Positions 11,700 to 24,012 of a stretch of 64,000 nucleotides of DNA are shown here, piece by piece (positions within the stretch are counted from its first letter, which is position 1; each line of letters begins with the position of its first letter). This stretch comes from Galeruca laticollis (Eukaryota > Arthropoda > Insecta > Coleoptera > Chrysomelidae), in contig OY998178.1 in NCBI GenBank assembly GCA_963921935.1, positions 48,414,951 to 48,478,950 on the forward strand, written 5' to 3'. Under the pieces are notes generated by a model. It saw nothing but the letters and a program-made list of their open reading frames with translations, was not told the origin of the DNA and ran no database searches. The translations under genes were made by a program, and so were the position numbers.

Positions 11700-13975
11700 T
11701 CACCGATGAAGCTTTTCTATCACTTCTAAGCGTAATAACTGAGCTTAAAGGTGTATTGAGATGATTCGGTGTTGATCATATTGGTCGAGCTGTTAGCGAA
11801 ATGGCGAATGTATTGCCCCCTAGGTACTGGGTGCCCAACTTTGTCTACTGTGATAATTTGGTTTGGTAGTGTTTTGTATCCCAGTCCCCGATGTTTTGTT
11901 TTCAGTTATGTATGGAGGGTGTTAATCCATATTTCAGACGACAGTGTTATTACACTTAAGTTATTCTAAAATTTCAATGATCAGAAACAAAATCTTCGTT
12001 GCTAAGTAATTCAGTTTTTATGTTGTAAGTGATAATATTTGTGTATTAATGTTGACAACACCGAAACAAAGTTATTTGAAATAATTCTAATGTCTAAAAA
12101 GTAGATCTAAAATCAATTTATTGTCCATTCAATATTGAAAGCATCTGAATAATCTCATCTTTTTGATTTTACTTTAATTTGAAATAGTTATAGGTCAACA
12201 TAAATTTAGTGACAATGACAATAATTATCGCGCTTTTTCTATAGATCAATAAACTTGAGTAATCGTTTGTTTACCTGGTAATAACTGGGAAAATTTTTCT
12301 TACAAACACATTTTAATCCTTAACCAACCGGTCGTATGGTTGATCAAAGTAGTCATAGATAATGAAAATGATCATTTAGATTAGAATCATTAAACCAAAG
12401 CATATTTCTTGTAATACCGGTCCATAAATATTATCCCGCTCACCGTGTATAAAGAAAAAATATTTCGATTCAAATGACAACTGATCCCATTTGAGGAATC
12501 CAGCAGTGTTTCGAAGAACCCTTATATGAAAACGAGAAACATCATCAAATATTTCTAATGGTGGAGAGTCAGAGGCGGTACTTCAGTTGGGCCGAAAAAT
12601 AAATAGTATTTTGACTCCTTGAAATAGAATGTAGCACAAAAAATGAAAATCAAGGAATGCGCGGAAAAAAAATGAGTGTTGATAATTATTGTAAGATAGG
12701 AAGACTTGTATTCAAGTAGAAAGAATTGTAAATACTCACACAAGAGAAAGTAATGGCATTTGAAACTTTTATACGTTTACAAAAAATCAGTGGTTTAGTT
12801 GCATTTGACAAAGTTGATTATCTTATATATCGACCTTATAACTCTTCCAGTTTCTAAAAGCCGATGAACTCTTGGAGTCTGTGTTCAGTAACTCCTGACA
12901 CAAATTTTATTGATTTGCACTTACCCTTACTCATATTCAGATTGGATATATACTTGATTCTCATCCAAACAGTTAGAACTTAAAGAATTTGTACTCCACA
13001 ATAAATTATTACACAAGAATCCAGTCAATATCACTGCCTATTATTTTGCAGTTCTTCAAAATAAGGTTAATTTGAGCCAAGTAACTGGCCCTAAAACAAT
13101 CATTATCATTATATTTTCTCAATAATCTATTTGCAAGCCAACCAAAAATAGTTTCAAACATCTATTAACTTACTATTCTTTGATTTATGCAAAAAATATT
13201 ATGCCAGCTGATATAACACCTCCAGTGGTATTCCTGCTTGATTTTTATTGCACCTCTCCAGATTTGTATCGTTGTTCATTAGTAAGTTGGTATTATGGTG
13301 AAAGTTCCAAAATCATTCCAAATTTCTATATGGTTAACTATAGGCTAGAATAGTAGGAGTTTTTCGCAGTGACTCGAGATAGTTGATTGGAAAGAAGCTC
13401 TTTTTAGCATGTTTTGGTTGAAATTACTGTTGTAGACTGCTACATAATTTCTAAGCAAACCAGTTTTCATAATTGGTTATTCGTATTATTTTGTTGGCAG
13501 TTTCTTAAATCTCGTATCTAAAGATTGTCCAGAAGAAATTTGTATATTCAGAGTTTTTATAATTTGGTCCTGTTTTGACCGTTGCTTACACTGAAAGAAC
13601 AATTTGGTTACTATTACCAAGAATAATTAACTATCACCAAATCTGTTATTGAAATATGGCTTATTAAACGTTTGCTATTAAAAAACAAATTATTTGTTTA
13701 CACCTCTAAATAAAGAATTATTTACTATTAAAATATGAACATTTTCTCATGATAACTATTTATTGACAATGAATAAATATTTTATTTTTATGAAAAAATA
13801 CTTAATAATTAAGAATCTATATTTTTCCACCTCGCGATATATTATTTATTATGACAAAATCATTGTATATATCTATCACATATTTTTTCATTATTATTCC
13901 AAAAGCCCCTTTATTGATAATAAACAAATCGTTATTGCATTTTGTTACCAATATTTATAGAATGTTGTCTTAATA
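11700..13975. other. AT-rich DNA without recognisable gene
   Basis: Two kilobases with no coding similarity and no clear repeat structure by eye. Confidence 0.5.
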
Positions 13976-13979
13976 CATA

Positions 13980-14129
13980 TTTCGGCAACTAGACTACCAT
14001 CTTCAGTAGACCCGAAAACTTATCGTGACGTTACGAGATCGTGAAAGCTTATCGGCCGTTGGTGATTCCTGCTAATACATTGATAACTTTTAGAGGATCT
14101 ACTGGAGATGGCATCTCAGTTGCCGGAAT
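13980..14129. repeat. Imperfect inverted repeat with hammerhead-like arms
   Basis: The left arm (13980-14018, TTCGGCAACTAGACTACCAT...) and right arm (about 14090-14129) are imperfect inverted copies of about 38 bases. Each arm read outward has CTGAAGATGG...TTGCCGAAAT or CTGGAGATGG...TTGCCGGAAT. These words resemble the CUGANGA / GAAA core of hammerhead ribozymes found in Penelope-like elements and related short retroelements. The second arm deviates from the core. Confidence 0.45.
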
Positions 14130-14412
14130 AGGTGTTAAGAAATTTCTAAATATTTGTTTTTTTTTGTGTTTATTTCTATATCTATCACTAATTCTCTACA
14201 CCATCACAGTTTTCTGAATATATGGATGATACATTGTCTGTTTTTTCTTCAGAATGACGGGAAATACTGAAAATGAAACAACAAGAATTTTATTCGAGCG
14301 ATTTATTAAAGTTTTTTATTATAATTGATATAAAAAATACCATAAGTATAAGCAACACATCTCGAAAAAACTATAACATCCAATTACAAAATATATGTTT
14401 GGCTAATATTAT

Positions 14413-14520
14413 TCGAGGTATAAAGCGTGCCCCTTGATCATTGAGGCAGGTCAGGGATATGCACCCTGTATCTATTAGACAGGGTGCTCCAGCCATGTAA
14501 CCACATAAATAAATAAATAA
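14413..14520 (+). repeat. Possible retroelement 3' end with hairpin and (AAAT)n tail
   Basis: A perfect 9-base inverted repeat (GCACCCTGT at 14461, ACAGGGTGC ending 14487) is followed after 18 bases by ATAAATAAATAAATAAAA. This hairpin plus short-repeat tail is what many LINE or SINE 3' ends look like. No coding part is attached, so the family is unknown. Confidence 0.35.
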
Positions 14521-15455
14521 AATAACGAAAACAAATTATTTCACCAGCTACAAATTACCAAATTTGTACTTATATCAGTAATACAAAAAAGGAATATAAT
14601 TATTTAATGGCAGAACAACAAAATACAGTAATGGTGTTTCAATAAATTCCAGTCATGGAGAAAATTCTAACCTATCTAACCCTTATCTAACCTAACCCAT
14701 GATACAACAAAATAGAAGATATGCTCTCTAGTCTGATGCATTTGATGTGATAGAACTTGCGTATGATGCGTTGCTAATGCATTTTGAAAGAAAATGAGGA
14801 TGGTTCAGGTTGATTGAGATATTATTAGTATTATAAAGGCAAAGAGAATTCATGTAAAAGTGATATATGGAATCGAAGGGACCTACCAGAGCAAAACAAT
14901 AATTCTAAGATCTGATTGAAATATGTTTGCTCACTTCGTAAAGTAAGTAATCACTGTACTGATACAAAAAAAAACATATTATACTTTGTGTATTTTTTGA
15001 CATGATTTTATAAACATTTAAATTTGTAAATAAATATAAGGAATGAAACAATTAGCAAATTTTAATACTTAATTGGTTGTTTATTCCAAAATAAGTATAC
15101 TACAGAACAACAATAAAGTACATTCTTCAAAATAATAATAATAATGAAATTGTTATTGGTAATAACAAAATATCAAATTAAGATTTGAAAATATTATTTG
15201 TCAACTTAGATTTAAAAGAAGATTCATTTATTTATTTATTACGGGAAAACCCCTCTAACTGTTACAATACAACAATAAATAATACAATAAGGACAGGTAT
15301 GAAGACTGATACATCATAACCAATTAATTTGAAATACATAACACTTTCCATGTAGCTACAGGTAATAAACAATACTTATATGAATAAAAAAAATTAAGAA
15401 CACAACATAACTCAACAAATCACAGCCCTAAGCAATATTTGAACTGGCTCGTTGT
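14521..15455. other. AT-rich spacer, (ATTT)n run at 15225-15242
   Basis: No gene. The ATTTATTTATTTATT run followed by ACGGGAAAACCCC could be a reversed 3' tail of another short retroelement. Nothing else is recognisable. Confidence 0.4.
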
Positions 15456-15852
15456 GTTTAAAAACTCAACTGGCAGCCCTCGAATACCCTGCCGCGGACC
15501 AACTTAACCTGTCCCAGCTGTAGTATCGTGACTAAGGGATTGCACACAGGATTACGATGCCGGGTGAAATTTTGAGCTTACCTCGAAATCACCTGTTATA
15601 CCAATGTCTCCCGGCCGTCTGTGGTCAAGTTTCGCGGGCCAGTGGGAGGGGGGGGGGTCTTGGCTTTACCCGGACCAAGAGGAGACAACCTCATTAAAAA
15701 CCTAGAGTCAAGGCCGAAGAATGCGTGGCTATATCGAAGAATGGTCCTTAGTGGTTTCGAGCTTGGAGCACCGGGGGATCTCCATTGTATTGAACCCCTT
15801 AACTCTGCATGCGGGGCTCTGCAACGGTGGACCGTAATGACCCTAGCTTATC

Positions 15853-16870
15853 GTGGAACCATTTATAGACAGAGAAAATAAAGCTTCAACCGGAAAAGTA
15901 GTGGAGAAAACCTCCACCTCTTCATCCGGGCACCTCACAGACAAAATAAAGGTCAATCGGCACAAAGGTCGTATGCCGTTCGACCTCCCAAAACCGGGAG
16001 AACCGGGCGGCATAGACGACACACTGAGGCAGGGGTCCGGAAATACCTGCGACTCCTCAATCAGGGAATATCCCCTGAAGAGGCCAGGAAGCAGGTAATT
16101 CAGCGCCCAATCCCCCCGAAGGAATCACCAACGGGGAAGACGAAGCTTAAAAGAGGCCCGGAGCATATTACTCCTCCGCCGTGGCCTCTAAGCAAGAAAT
16201 CGAAAACAGTTGCAACGGTAACTGGGCAAGCCACTGGCTACGCAGCAGCTGTCAAAGCAGAGAAAGCTTTTAGGGTGGGAATAATGCCCAAGGATTATCC
16301 TAGGGTCATCGTGAAAGCAGAGCAGCTCTCCACACTGGACGACACTCTGGTAGAAGAGCTGTGCCAGAGCAAAGAAAAGGGAAGCCACTTCTGAGGTATC
16401 CATTTCCGTTGTGGAATAATACTGGTGGCTGAAAAGAATCGGCAGACTGGCTCATGAGGTCAGCGCCAAAATTAAACTCTTGGGAAGAACCCAAATTGGT
16501 GGCTCGAAGTGGATACGACATCCCAAAGCCGGTCACCATAATGGTGTTCTTCCCAAGAAGCCAAGACATTACAATGAAGAAGATTCTCCAACTTGTTCAA
16601 GTTAAGAACTCCAACCTCACCACTGGGGCTTAGAAGATCCTGAACTCTAAAAAAGAGGGACAGAGAACTATCCTCAGGATCGGGATCGATCACCAATCTT
16701 GGGAGGCTCTGAAGGCAGGAGGGTACGCGCTAAACATCCGTTTTGGGCTGGGAAAAAAAAAGAATCCCGCGGAGGATCCAAAGGACATGGAGATACCCTC
16801 CACATCAGGAACCTCTGGAAAAGGTGAAAAAGGCAGTAGCTTGACCTTGGTCAGTCCGAGATCTCCTCCG
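15853..16870 (+). pseudogene. R1-like LINE ORF1 with DUF4780-like domain
   Basis: ORF1 of this LINE class encodes the RNA-binding, gag-like partner of the ORF2 enzyme. The N-terminal part (from 15853) is Ser/Thr-rich and ends at a stop near 16096. About 16149-16394 gives GYAAAVKAEKAFRVGIMP and DYPRVIVKAEQLSTLDDTLV, typical of the segment before DUF4780. From about 16435 the domain itself continues (SWEEPKLVARSGYDIPKPV, IMVFFPRSQDI, KNSNLTTG, GIDHQSWEALKAGGYAL, NIRFGLGKKK). At least two stops (near 16394 and 16628) and frameshifts separate these pieces. Long reverse-strand open frames over the same interval are composition shadows. Confidence 0.75.
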
Positions 16871-17099
16871 GCTCTGCTGGGATGACTGGGAATGCGGAGA
16901 CCGCCTCTGCATCCCGGGAAACTGAGAAGAGCAGCCTGGGGGTCGAGAGTCTGACTCGATATCAAGAAACCTGCTCGATTACCGAGGGAGAAACTGCCAT
17001 GGTGGTAGCGGAGGGTCAGGGAGAGAGAAAGGAGGGAGATGAATAGAGGCTGAGTATTTCGGCCTCTCTCATCCATAATAATTCACCTTCACGTTCACG

Positions 17100-19290
17100 A
17101 ATGTATCTCAGATTAACCTGCATCACGCGAAGGGAGCTTCTGCCGTGATTCCAAGGTTGTTCGCTAGACTACAACTGGATATATTGTACTGATCCAAGAA
17201 CCATGGATCAACAAAGAAGGCCAAATCAAAGGTTTGGCATGTAAGGATTCTAAATTAATTTATGATCAAAGGCAAATATGAAATTAACTGTCTCGACCCT
17301 TACTTCGTGGAATCTGCTCATATTAGTGTTTTAAATGAAACTCACGGTCTCTAGTTAATTCCACAATATAATAAAAGTTATTCTAAATTTAGAATTTTCA
17401 ATAACTTTTATTATATTGTGGAATTAACTAGAAACCGTGAGTTTAATTTAAAACACTAAAGGCAAGTATCTTCGCGTGCCTGTGTAACCATAAGAAATAA
17501 CATAAAATATATTTGTGTTTCAGAATACGTGTCACGAGACCTTGTTCCAATCATGGTTCCCCTCAATATTGGGGGTATCGACCGAGACATCGTCAGTGCC
17601 TCTGCCTCCTTCGCTGGAGATGGGCCGATGACACCGCCGGAAGAGGTACAAGAGCTAGTGAGACACTGCAATAGCAGACGGCTGCCAATTATAATTGGTT
17701 GTGATGCCAACGCACACAATACCGTGTGGGAACGCACAATAACAACGCAAAAGGTGAGTGTTTATTAGAATATCTCATAGCAAATAACCATGAGACCTTA
17801 AACGTGGGGACAACCCCCACTATTGTCACGAGAACCAGAGAAGAGGTCGTGGACGTAACAATTGGAAAAGACTGGAGGGTGATGAGTGAGCCATCACTTT
17901 CCGACCATAGGATCATCGAATTTAGGATAGAGGGAAATACCACCTCGATTCCTACAATTCGAAATCCTAGAAATACTGATCGGTCTCTTTACAAGAACAA
18001 TCTGAAGGAAAATTTAGAACAGGTCGAAGTGAATGTGGTAAATCACCCGCACTATGACCTGGAATAATGAGTCGAACAGATCAGTGAGGCAATTCATTCA
18101 TATTCATTCCAGTTGCCCACTCTCAAAAGCTCGTTCAGAAAAAGATGCTCCTTGGTGGAGTGAGAACCTGTCAAACCTCAAAAAAGAGGTCAATCGGCTC
18201 TTTAAGAGAGCCAAACGCGACGGTAATTGGCAGGGGTACACTGAGAAGCTTACTCAGTACAATGGAGAGATTAGGAAGGCCAAAAGACCTAATTTTCAAG
18301 CCTTTTGCGAAAAGATCACTTCCAGTCACACAGCGGCCAGACTACAAACGGTCATGGCAAATGGGGGAACTGCCACAATGTCACTGAAAAAGCCAGATGG
18401 ATCATACACGGAAGGTGAAGAGGAACGATCGATTCTTCTTCTTAGAATCCACTTCTCAGGTATTGAACCAGCAACAAGCACCGAAATAGGAATGAACTTC
18501 ACCAAAAAATTCCGCAAGGACAATTGGGACATTGCTAAGAAAATATTTACCAGACAATGGTTGGAATGAGTTATAAGTACCTTTCAACAATATAAATCAC
18601 CAGGAGTGGATGGAATATTTTCAGCACTCCTACAGCAAGGGATAGAGGATATTCTTTCTCACCTGCTAAAGATTACAAGAAGCAGTCTAGCATTGGGTCT
18701 AATACATAAAAAATGTAGAAGAGCAAGAGTGAGCTTCATACCAAAAATAGGGAAAAAAGATGGGACTGATCCCCGATTCTTTAGACCCATCTGTTTAACA
18801 TCGTTTCTACTCAAATCGATGGACAGAGTAGAGGATAACTACATAAAAACAGAGAATCTTGAGAATAAACCACTTCATAAATGTCAGCATGCCTACAGAG
18901 CGGGTCGATCAACGGAGACGGCTTTGTATAAGCTGACCGAAGTCATCCAGAGAACTCTGAACAACAAAGAAATCGCAATGTGCGCATTCCTGGATATATC
19001 AGGGGCCTTTGAAAAAACAACTGATGTGTCTGTCAAAGAAGCACTAAAAAGGCGAGAAGTGAATGAAACCATTCTTAAATGGATGTATGAGTTGTTGACA
19101 ACGAGGATAGCTGAGACAAAGGTGAGGAATCAAACCACCTTGGATCACCTAGTCTAGAATGCCTCGCCATTGCAAGCCAACGCAAGAAATGCTTCGGACA
19201 AGAAACTTGTAAGAGTGAGTATCTAACCTCGATGAAGCCGTCCCAAATACTAGAGTTCATTAGAACCCTGGAACTGGAAGGCAAGCTGTA
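17100..19290 (+). pseudogene. R1-like LINE ORF2 (endonuclease and partial reverse transcriptase)
   Basis: The endonuclease begins near 17110 (QINLHHAKGASAVI, then LIQEPWINKEGQIKGLACK). It is cut by the MITE at 17293-17460 and resumes near 17520 (IIIGCDANAHNTVW, then SLSDHRIIEFRI). The linker (APWWSENLSNLKKEVNRLFK) and reverse transcriptase follow (KSPGVDGIFSALL, ARVSFIPKIGKKDGTDPRFF, HAYRAGRSTETALYKL, FLDISGAFE). After about 19150 the sequence jumps to codons typical of the extreme C-terminus (PSQILEFIRTLELEGKL), so the YADD-containing part is missing. Further frameshifts occur near 17740, 18060 and 18570. Confidence 0.85.
17293..17460. mobile_element. Foldback MITE, copy 2 (inside LINE ORF2)
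   Basis: The left arm (17323-17382) and right arm (about 17396-17458) are near-perfect inverses, for example AATTCCACAATATAATAAAA against TTTTATTATATTGTGGAATT, with a short AT loop. The preceding CCCTTACTTCGTGGAATCT matches copy 1 at 2757. The insertion splits the endonuclease region of the R1-like ORF2. Confidence 0.85.
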
Positions 19291-19500
19291 GTAGTAGCGA
19301 AAACAGCTCTGATAGGGGGGGAGGGCACAATAAACCTATGGTTTCAGTGCACTGTTATCCCGTTAAAATCTAATCTAATCTAAACACTTTTAAACTGTAT
19401 ACCTACGACCGCACTAATGTCCAAATAGTACAATTATACATACAAATTCCTTACCAGCATTTAAAACCACCAAACGCGTAACGACGAACGGAGGCAAGTA

Positions 19501-22500
19501 AGGTAAATGTACCAAATTCGGACATTTTACGAAATAGCTTTACTCACTTTCTTGGTAACTTTGTTCGTATTTGTGACACCTGAATGAAAAAAAATAATCT
19601 GATTTCTTGAACATTTACTTTATTGATGTTAAGAACTGAAAACAATACAGGAAAATGAATTTTTTCTTCAAAAATGAAATATAAAAGTATAAACCATGAA
19701 ACCATGATCCTAATTCGGATACAGATATCCAACTAAATTGCTAAAAAATGACACCCTCAGGTACAAAAAAACGGACAGTGTAAGTATTTCGCCTAATTGT
19801 GACATGGTAGTAAAAATTGTTATAAAAAGTTGGAATTATTGTATATTTATGAACTTTTCAATTGCAGGTACCCTGAATAGGCCTCTTTTATTATTGTTTA
19901 TTAGTAGAGTCTTACTAATTTTGACTTCCATATCGTTAAATTTGTACCAAATAACATTTTTTTCAGAACGCTACTTCCAGCTGCTACCACTTGGAGTCAT
20001 AGCACTTACTCCTTTTCGTCACTTATTTCAAGTATTATGCTTGGAAATTTTTGGTCAATGTAATAAACAATAACATAATCGCCTTTCTTAAAATTTTCCT
20101 CTAGGTCTACAATAATTTTGTCTTCAGGAGCATTCATTTATTCGTTGGCACTCTTTTGTTGTGGATCTTTTTCATTGAAATTCGTCTCCTTTAGTTCGGA
20201 TCCGTAATTCATTTTCTGTTTTCTTGGGTTTTTTGGTTTTGTTGACTTTTCTTTTAGCTTTTCCATGCGCAATTTCTTCCTATTTTCTTTTTCCTGTTCT
20301 ATCTGCTCTTTTGCCCGTTTCTTACCATTATAAAATGCCTTCCACTGCTCTGAACTAGCAACAGCAGGTATTTTAACTAAGGTTTTTTGTCTTCGCTCCC
20401 TCTTTTGATTTTTCAGGCCAATATAATATTACTTCAAATGGTGACGGTACTATGAATTTACTAGAACTAACTTCTTTTGGGCTTTGGTTATCACTTCTTC
20501 TACTAAATTAACTTTCACTCCGACTTCTTTCGAGCCATGGTTGTTACTTCCTTCTACTGAATTAACTTTCACTTTATTTGTGTCTTGGTAACTTCCCTTT
20601 TCTACTTGGATCATTGTTTTTGTAGTTTGCAACCTTTCCGTTTGTATTACTAATTTCTTCCTTATTTCAATTTTTTTTGGTCCTTCATTGCTTGACTCTA
20701 TTATTTTTGTTACCGGTTCCCGTTTTGTTTATTTTTGCTCATTATTGCTTGACTCCAATATTTCTGTTCCTTGTAGCGTATCATCCTCTATTACTGATTC
20801 CAATCTCATTTCTTATAATTCTTTATCACTTGATTTCATTCCTTTCCCTTGTAGCATATCTTCCTCCATTAATGATTCCGGTCGTATCTTTTTTTGGCTC
20901 GTACCTGTATTGATTAACTTTTCTTTTCCTATTCCTTGTTCTTTATCTACTACCAATTCCATCAATATTCCTTCATAGTTTCAATACTTCCCCTTCCGGT
21001 GTTTGCTACTGATCCAATAATTTCAATGTTCTCGTTAGTTGTATTGAACAAATACTCATCGAGCTACTCGGCTTCTGAAACAAAAGAATTTTTGGTACAT
21101 TTTCTGCAACTTGCAGGTTCTCATTAGTGTTCTTACTATTTTGTATATTATCTGCTGAAGGTTTTTCTTCGACATGCTGTTTTAATTTTTTCCATAAATG
21201 ATATAGAGAGTCATCTTGTATTGGACCTGACCATTTACTCACAGTGGAAAGAGAAAGTTTGAATTTCTCAAGTGTACCTTTCTCAAAAAATTTCTCAATG
21301 AAATTCAAATGGTGTGTATTGAATTCCACATTCTCCAGAGTTTGGACTTTCACTGCATTGTCTGCGATTGTAGTATTTGTCGTAACTTCTTCAGTTACCA
21401 GCTCACTACAATCTATTGCATCTGCATCAAATGGAAATAATTATCAAAATAAAGTTTTAAAGGCATTTTGCATCATTGTAGGTGTAATGACGTCTTTAAT
21501 TACAATATCCAATATTGTCATTTAGAATTTTTTGTTTATTAGTGTCTATTCTAAATTTAGCAACCGCTTTCTTCAAGCCAGTTTTGAGAGGTTTGAAAAC
21601 CCCTACAACCATAGGTTGCAGGTTATGAGTAGAATTAGGAAACATACTAATTAAAATGATACCTTTTTCTGAACAAAAGTTGCTAAGATGCAATGTCAAG
21701 TGCGACTTGTGCCCATCTACATAAAATATAACAGGCAATGTTATGTAATCCATGGGTACAAAATATTTGAAGTATATTCAAAAAAACTTTCGCCTGTCAT
21801 CCAACCCGACTCCGACTTTCCCAGGCCCCAACCGTTTAGCATTAGTGCAACAACACTTTGTGGAATTATTTCATAGGGGAACATCACCATAGGAGCCGCT
21901 ACCTCTCCTGCCGCATTTGCTGTAAAATAAAAACAGTAGGTAAGTAACATAAGCATGTGAAAAAAATGGGAGAATAAGGGTTCTGGAATAAGACAATTAC
22001 CCGTAACAAGAGTTGTTAAATATTCTTTCTCATTGTTAGCTGTAGTGTTGTAAACGTTTCTACTTCCTTTGAGTGCAAGAGTTTTTCATCCTTTTGGACA
22101 TAAGAAAAAGGCAGTCTCATCTGCGTTAAATGTTCGTCTAAGATCTTGTGTAATCTCCATCAAATTTTCGGCAAGAAAATATGATTCAATTTCTACAAAC
22201 CAGTTTCAAAGGCTTCGTTCAGTGATTTGAGCCCTAGCGTGAACTAAATTTTGAGTCATTCGTGTAGAGATTTCCTTACGATGTCGCAGAAAGCATTCAT
22301 ACCAGTGTCTGCCAGGTAGGCAAGTTTTTTCCTTGTTCTTAAAGGGATCTGTTTTTTTCTTTTTTTTAAAGCACACATACACTTTCAAGTATTTGTTCCT
22401 TGGTTACCGGAAATCCTACTTTAGCTACTGCTATTATCCACTTTGCTAGGGTGTCCTCTTCTTCTTTCGATAAAGTTGTAGGGGCTCCAGCTTTACATTC

Positions 22501-23190
22501 AACGGGATATTTTCCATAAAATTTTGAGTGAAGGGTAGTTTTGGGAATATTATATTTTCTTATTGCAGCTTTAATAGCCATTCCATTTTTTATAGCTTCT
22601 AATGCGGATACTAGTGTGTCTGATGAATATTTACAATTTTTTTAAGGACATTCTGTAACAACATCTAATACAACTATTACATACATTACATTACATGTAC
22701 ATAAAACAAACATCATTGGATGTAATCATGACACCCCGTGTTAGAATTACGAAAACATACTTTAATTTACAAAAATGAACGATGAACGTAGAATACAATG
22801 CTCCTTTTATCAGGAAAAGATGTAAGATACATAATAATTCGAGGTAATAATATAAAAAAAAATATTCCTTAAAAATCATGTAATATTATCATATAAAAAC
22901 ATACTACAGTAATAACATATCTTTGTGCAATAAAAATGTAATAATAATCTTACCTGAAAATTAACGAAAAGTCGTTGGGCTTATAACACAACACACCTGT
23001 CTACGCCCTGTCAGTTTCACCGAGCTGAGAAATGATTTGTTTTGTTGGCTAGCCTGAAATATATTATGACTACATGATCACAGCTCGACATGTATCTAAA
23101 TCGTCGTTTCATAAACTGAAATCTTATTCTAGCGATTAACATGGAAAGTGTCCGAATTTGGTGCAGGGTCTGAATTTGGTACAATTACCT
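19501..23190 (-). mobile_element. Tigger/pogo-like DNA transposon (Tigger-B)
   Basis: The ends AGGTAAATGTACCAAATTCG... (19501) and the inverse of AGGTAATTGTACCAAATTCA... (ending 23190) match at 21 of 23 positions. They are flanked by TA duplications at 19499-19500 and 23191-23192. A second inverted word (ACCAAATTCGGACA) lies just inside the right end near 23150. A reverse-oriented Tigger-type transposase remnant fills most of the 3.7 kb. Confidence 0.92.
19980..22640 (-). pseudogene. Tigger-like transposase, broken, third Asp changed to Val
   Basis: Read right to left, the helix-turn-helix (ALEAIKNGMAIKAAIRKYN, IPKTTLHSKF) lies near 22610-22510, followed by the second DNA-binding half (TLAKWIIAVAKVGFPVTKEQ). 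The DDE_1 domain has the first Asp in FNADETAFF (codon 22119-22121) and the second in YVDGHKSHLT (21715-21717). The third position, normally Asp in QPMDVGVFK, reads QPMVVGVFK (codon 21607-21609, GTT). The C-terminal region (NTHHLNFIEKFFEKGTLEK, SKWSGP, then Lys-rich segments to about 20130) matches the long tail of insect Tigger proteins. Stops and frameshifts occur throughout 22350-21750. Dead both by frame breaks and by loss of a catalytic residue. Confidence 0.88.
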
Positions 23191-23451
23191 TATGAATGGA
23201 AAAACTCATCCAAATTTTGATATCTTCTTACCTGAGGCTTCACGCGACAAGTTTGTGTATCGATTGAAATCCGAGGCAATCAAACGTAAGCTTCTCACAG
23301 AAAGCACTTAATTTATGAAAAAGCGTTCCAAATGGCTGCCAGTCAATGAGTTGCTGAAGTGATGTTTGGCACTGAACAATTCATCTCGAAATAAACAAAA
23401 AGGACTAAAAATAACAATATTCAGCCAAATTAAACACCATCTTCATCGTCA

Positions 23452-24012
23452 ATGCAGATTAGATCAACCTCAGTGTGTTATCTTTGTGAAAGAAAGCATG
23501 GTCCGGTGATTACCTGCCCAACAAGAGAATGGGAATGTTTTTTATGTCACTGTATAAGTCACACTCGAACTGTTTATCGAAGAAATACGTCTGTTCACAA
23601 TCTAAAAATAGGACAATCCAGTGAGATTAAAGATCAAGGAGAAGTGAAATCCGAAGATGAACATTCCTTAGTGTTGGGCCAAATAAAATCAGAAGCGTAA
23701 ACGCAGTAATTATTTGATCCCACCAACGAACTAGTGAATAGTAATACTTCTATTAGGTCATCAGGTGATTCTCAAAGATCACCTATTGCTGATACCGTGA
23801 ATCAGAATGTAGATAATGAAGATGTGAACACAGGCGAAGTAATAAGAGTACCCGATGAAACGTGCTCATCTATTAGAGTATCTAAAACAGAATCACCGGA
23901 ACCTCTTACTAATACGCAATTTTCTCGATCTAGGCGAATGATAAAAGAGAAAGCCTGTTACATTGAATTAGTGATAACGATTATTCGTAGTTATTCGTTT
24001 TATGGTTTTTAA
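23452..24012 (+). pseudogene. Unrecognised broken reading frame, Cys-rich start and acidic tail
   Basis: One frame runs 23452-24012 with only two nearby stops (about 23698 and 23710). Its start has a Cys/His pattern (VCYLCERKHGPVITC, then WECFLCHCISHTR) that could bind zinc. The rest is Ser/Thr/Asp/Glu-rich (SSGDSQRSPIADTVNQNVDN). I do not recognise the family. It lies 260 bases beyond the right end of Tigger-B. It could be an exon of a host gene, a processed pseudogene or part of another element. Confidence 0.35.

Larger units (their letters stand above)
15460..19383 (+). mobile_element. R1-like non-LTR retrotransposon, internally deleted
   Basis: The element has a GC-richer 5' region, an ORF1 with a DUF4780-like domain, and an ORF2 with AP-endonuclease and partial reverse transcriptase. 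A 3' UTR contains GGGCACAATAAACC and ends in TAATCTAATCTAATCTAA. Orientation and order are those of R1-group LINEs. The 5' limit is approximate. A foldback MITE interrupts ORF2 at about 17293-17460. A deletion near 19150 removes the rest of the reverse transcriptase and joins it to the far C-terminal codons. Confidence 0.85.

Noticed and set aside
16188..17076. Reverse-strand open frames of 71-128 codons
   Set aside because: They lie antisense to the R1-like ORF1, whose DUF4780-type motifs are on the forward strand.
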